From Antennarius striatus (Eukaryota > Chordata > Actinopteri > Lophiiformes > Antennariidae): 64,000 nt of DNA. Position 1 is the first letter of the stretch, and each line of letters opens with the position of its first letter. The translations under genes and the position numbers were made by a program. Of this stretch, positions 59,364 through 64,000 are shown piece by piece. The stretch is taken from assembly GCF_040054535.1 (NCBI RefSeq), contig NC_090779.1, positions 22,872,501 to 22,936,500 of the forward strand. The letters are read 5' to 3'. The notes under the pieces are model-generated. The model was not told the DNA's origin. It made no database searches and worked only from the letters and a program-made list of their open reading frames with translations.

Positions 59364-62300
59364 CTTCTGTTTGTTTGTGTACGCCGGCGGTCAGGCATCT
59401 CAACGCGAGCGGTCACGGCCGTGTCTGGCCCGGTGGGTGGACGGGGTCCGGGGCCGCGGCGAGACCAGAAGACCTCGGGAGGCAGGAGCTCCACCGACTC
59501 GCCCACTCCGTCTTTTTCCTGGCGTCTGACCCCATCCCCTACCGCAACACATGTTATAGGATATAAGGCAGTTCTTTTAATACATTTGGGTTTTTTGTTT
59601 TTTTTTTCCTCTATTTTACAAACCACTTTTTCCTCATTACCATAAACACAAGAATGTCTCTTTTAAACAGGGCACTACCAGCAGTCTGTGGGTTCTCTCA
59701 CTCGAACCCTAAATCTACGTTAAAATCCATCTTCACTAATTCAGAACGGCTCGTTTACGACTTCACTCCTCATGGAATGGATGTGATTGGACGGTTTGAA
59801 ACATCTCCCACCTGTCAGAAAGTGACCCCAGTGCCGAGAACCCCAGGAATGAAAGTGGTGTTTCGTGAAAGTCCAATAGATGGCAGACACATACAGCAGA
59901 TGTGGAGCCGGCGCTGCTTCTCCTCAGACATCTGTCACCACCTCTCATCATAATGACAGAAACAGCCAACCGAAGACTAATGTTGTTATTTTACTCTTCA
60001 GTAAAAAATCCCCTCATGAATCTCGTCTTCTGTCCAGCAGGATGGACTGAAAAGCCGAATTCTTTGGTCCATCGCCTCTTTCTTCTGTTTGTTTAGTAAA
60101 AGTATCGCCTCATGTTTACTCCACGTGTTCATCTAAAGCTTCAGTTTCTTCTACTTTGACTTCTCTTGACCTGTAATAGTCTTGACCGCTGATAGTCGTC
60201 TCAATTTCCCTTTGACACCTGTACACACACCCCACTGGGACCTGCGTGGGTCAACATTAAACCTAAAGAAGGATGAAGACGATTGAAAATCCACCTAGCT
60301 TCCACTAGCATAGCATCCCAATCGTCTTCTAGTCAGTCTTGGTAATACGGGACTCATGTGATCACCTCCCTTTACATCAATGAAGTCCTGAGGTTTAGGG
60401 TGACGGACACTTCACCCAATTACTCGGGGGCTCCACCTTGACCCAAAGAAATATCCAAAGCACACAAGTGTGCCCCTCCATAACTTAGAGATTTTAAACG
60501 CAGCCATTTACGACCACTGGCGAGCCGACGCTGGTGCCAGAGTACACAGTGGATCAATCACATCGGGGAATATCGACCTCATGAAAATTCATCGTGCAGC
60601 GTCTCTGTTGTTACAAGCATCTCATGGCGCACAGCGACGTCTCGTGAGGATACCTATCACCGGGAAGGCAGGCAGACGCCAACCACACACTCCCGCCGCC
60701 ATCTCCAATTGACGCGGGTTTTTATATCTGTCGCTAATTATGTAGCTCAGCTTTTATTGCGACATTTAAAAAGGAACAGTTCACCCCGAGCTAAAACTCA
60801 GTTCTCTTCATTCTCTAGCACAGATAGAAAGTCTGATGTTTCTTTGACCAGAAAATATTTCTGCAACGTTGCAGATTTAGCATCAACTCCTGACGAAGAT
60901 GGGGATTCGTTCGATAAATACAACCATTATAACCAAAATCAGTTGAGGCTCTCTCAAAGGGTTTGAATAAATGTTTACATCCCATTTAAGGTGACATCAT
61001 TGATATAGCTAATAGCATCACCAGTTGAGGAAGCTTGTGCACCTTCCTTATGTACGGTGCATGCTAGCACTTTTAGCCGATGAATATATCTGCTTGAGAA
61101 AAGATGCAAATAATATTTTCCAATCAGTTCTTCGGTTATTGTAGAATGCTGCAGTGTTCCAGGAGAGTTTGACTTGTAATACTTTAGGAAAGCAAATGCA
61201 CCAAACCGACCTGACAAGGCTAACACGCTACCACCCAGTTTGGATTGTCGGTTGCTTATAAAGCAGCCGCCTGCCAAACTGAGAGGTTTGGCCTTCGAGA
61301 ACCTTCACCTATGTCTGTTTCTCTGACAATGGCTGTGATTTCTGAGCGTTCGTTGAGCGTGAAAGTGGGTCGTGAGTTTGCTGCGTCTGCCAAACCCTTG
61401 TTTTGTCTGCACACCCAACTGTCAGCTCTTAGCAGACGCCTCGCAACCGTCGGAGGTGTTTGTGTCTCCGAGCAATGTCCAAACAGACGAAAAACTCTGC
61501 AAACACCAGCAGCCGACGGTGGATTTGCGTAGCGGCGTTACAAGGGAAAGCATTACCGTATGTTCTGTATGTTTTGATATTAGGTGTTAAATATGTGATC
61601 ATCAGGAAGTTACTTTGCATTTGCGCTTTGAGTTTGACGCTTAGCGTCATCGCTTGGCGGCAGACAGTCCCAGCTTGTAATTCACGACAGAATCACTCAC
61701 CACAACGTGTAATGACCCAAACTCAAGCTGTTGGGTTCAGGAACACGGTGTGACATCGTCTGGTTCTGGAATCAAGATTGGAAAAGTATTTTGTTTGCTT
61801 CACTTTTGCTATCCAAAGCTAACCAATCAGTCTGAGCAGAGGAGGTGAAGGTTAATCACTTCAGCCGAGGCTGACGTATCTGATACTAGGATGTGGAATT
61901 TGGTAATTCATGCTCCATAATCTCAAAAATAATTTTAGCTGTTTAGGTACATCAAAAAATATGTTATAACAAGATAAAGAGAGAGGGAGGAGCTTGATAA
62001 TTAGTTTAACACATGTTAGCTGTGTAAGAAATATTAAAAGGATAATGTATTAAACAGTAGAGGGCAGCAGTGAGCCACAAAAACAATCTGTTTTAAGCAA
62101 TAAAGAAAAACAACAAACTATTTCTCCTGTAAGCAGCTAAGCTAAAGCTAATATTTTGATAACATTTCATTATTCAGTTGTTTTTTTTTCTCTAGATGCT
62201 ACTATCTGTTCAGCTTCCTTAGTTTAAGCCCCACCCCCCTACACAAAGTTTTTACGGCAATATGTTGCTTGGCTCCACCCCTTTTACCGCTCCAAACAAC

Positions 62301-64000
62301 AGCACCAAATTTTAATTGGTTCCTTTTAGGCCGATCCTTCAATCAAATTTTGTGGAAATGTGTCTGGTGGTTTTCCTGTAAAACCCTCCGACAAACAAAA
62401 ACACACACAAACAGAGCAAACAACCAACAAACAAACATACACGGGTGAAAACAACCACACTGGCGGATGTAAAAATGTGTGTTGGATAGAAATCTTTATG
62501 GGATCGTAACAGCAAAGCTCCTCGAGCACATCTGTATACCATTGTTGCTAAACCGCTGTCTCTGCATACGCTCACATTTGAAGACAGGAGATGCAGGGAA
62601 TTAATTTAGAGGCATCATCATCATTGGGGAAAAAGACTGAGGATCAGGTTTATAACATGGGGACAATTCTGTCCCGTTGGCATCACCGTGTCTCCTCCTG
62701 CTTCAAGTCGCCAAGAAACGAAGCTCAGCAGTGATCGTAATGAGTTTTTGTGCAGATTAAATAATGGCGGCCGTTAATAGCTGCAGGTCACACAAAGTAG
62801 GTTTGGTTCATGGTTAGTGACTATAGTACCAATGCCTGTATTGCGAAGACACTTCACCGAAACAACACCGCGTCTGCACACCATGATTCTGTTGACATAG
62901 CAGCTGCCTCCATGAGCACACACACGTCTACGTCTAACAACATGCCCTCCTAATGGACATGTGGCCTGCATTGTGTCTCTTTCTGTTTGCCCTGCATGAA
63001 TGAAGCAGATCAAGCTTTCTTGATTCCCGACCTATTAACGTAAAGTTCAAAAGGGACCAGACCGGTTCTGAGACGACATATCCTGTGTGCCTGATGATGT
63101 TACACAAACTATGCAGCGCACAGCAACGACTTGTTGTGTGGTAAAGCAGATGCTACAGATAAACTAAGGATTAAAAAGCCCAAGGAGACTCTGGAAGCCA
63201 TTGAGTCACTGGTTTCAGGGTTCTCCAAAGCCCCGGGTTGTTCTCCATACCCTCACCCTCCTTCCTTCTTTACCCTTTGTTGTGGTCACTGGGACAATCG
63301 GTTACAGCCCAGCGGAATGGAAACCACTCAGTCAGTCCCCTGCTACGGCAAACTATTAAACAGAGGATCCAGTTACTTTGACCAGTCTGGGAAGGAAGGC
63401 ATCTTTAGGGGAGATTCAGTTCACTATAATCCCAGCCAACAGAAACCATTTTCATACATGTTATTCAAATCACCTACAACATTTCAACCAGCGGAATTCC
63501 TCAAATTACAACAGAGAAATGAGCTTTTACATTCGGAGTCTTTGCTGTGTTTACTTCAGTGTGAATGTTGTGTTTTAACCGGCCGTTCCCCCAATATCTC
63601 TGGGATTTACGGTCTGGAAGTGGCTTCGTTCCAATGAAAAAGCAGAAGACAAACACAACAACGATGATGGAGTGGATAAACAATTCCCTCCCGGAAACCT
63701 AATACAACTTGTTCCTCTGACTCGGTCTGTCTGTGTCTCCCAGAGGCAACAATGGCGATTTGTGTTAGAATCTTGTGGGTTCCAACCCCAGGCCCTGTCT
63801 ACCAGTTGAAGCGGCACAAATGGAGGGTCGTGGTCACTGCGGATGCTTTGCTTTCCACAGTCCCTTCTCACCGCCGTCCCGCCCGTGATAGGACCATCTG
63901 CCTTCTCAATTAAAAGGCATGTTTGCGCTCCACATTTGTTTGTGCTCACAGATGATTTTTGTAATAAAACTCAGACTTTCTGGTATTTCTTGGATGCCTG

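Larger units (their letters stand above)
58230..64000. other. Intergenic sequence downstream of FBLN1, no gene recognised
   Basis: Several open frames of up to about 170 codons occur (for example 63131-63637). None shows a known domain, a good start context with matching splice sites, or family motifs. Apart from microsatellites and a CTCF-like word I see nothing I can name. Confidence 0.5.

Noticed and set aside
63131..63637. 168-codon + strand frame near the window end
   Set aside because: No domain, no codon bias, no nearby splice signals or promoter; I judge it a chance frame.
55321..63935. Shared word TTTGCGCTCCAYATT at 55330 and 63922
   Set aside because: Similarity is limited to about 16 bases, too short to call a repeat.
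1..64000. CRISPR array, prophage, operon or other prokaryotic systems
   Set aside because: Intron-rich vertebrate genes and microsatellites throughout; no spaced direct repeats of CRISPR type.

Overview
The window looks like nuclear DNA of a ray-finned (teleost) fish. Genes are split into many short exons with GT-AG introns, (TG)n/(CA)n microsatellites are abundant, and there are fish-type dispersed repeats and DNA-transposon remnants. The species cannot be told from the sequence. All recognised genes lie on the + strand. I see no operon, CRISPR array, rRNA or tRNA.

Layout. (1) 1-3121: the 3' part of an ankyrin-repeat gene that starts before the window. It is a tandem relative of the ANKRD26 ankyrin module and ends in a short coiled-coil-like tail. 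(2) 4290-28296: a complete ANKRD26 orthologue, CDS 5130-26257, with about 43 exons. It has an MKKI start, an N-terminal ankyrin block, a very large Asp/Glu-rich exon (9323-11145), short acidic exons, and a long GC-rich coiled-coil half. The C-terminus ends in a short tail with a QEYVEVL-type motif. A decayed reverse-transcriptase/endonuclease fragment lies in its presumed 3' UTR. (3) 28300-36080: intergenic DNA with repeats, including two hAT-like copies, one carrying a nested insertion. (4) 36329-57373: a complete fibulin-1 gene (FBLN1). It encodes a signal peptide, three anaphylatoxin-like domains, nine EGF domains (the last eight of calcium-binding type), and two alternative C-terminal ends. 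The 1C terminal exon is at 46952-47333; the three 1D exons are at 50350, 51094 and 57234. My exon models give 677 codons for 1C and 692 for 1D, both in perfect frame and close to the mammalian lengths. (5) 57745-64000: intergenic DNA in which I find no gene.

The two main genes are not a functional unit. ANKRD26 is a cytoplasmic/centriolar scaffold and fibulin-1 is a secreted matrix protein. I found no convincing new multi-gene system. The points most worth checking are: the repeated GAG/GTAGGGATGCTGAA junction shared by the upstream gene and ANKRD26; the expanded acidic exon and an unresolved one-base reading-frame problem just before it; a perfect 16-bp hairpin in the ANKRD26 5' region; a TTAA-flanked MITE and GT-repeat splice sites in FBLN1; and five CTCF-like motifs in and beyond FBLN1.
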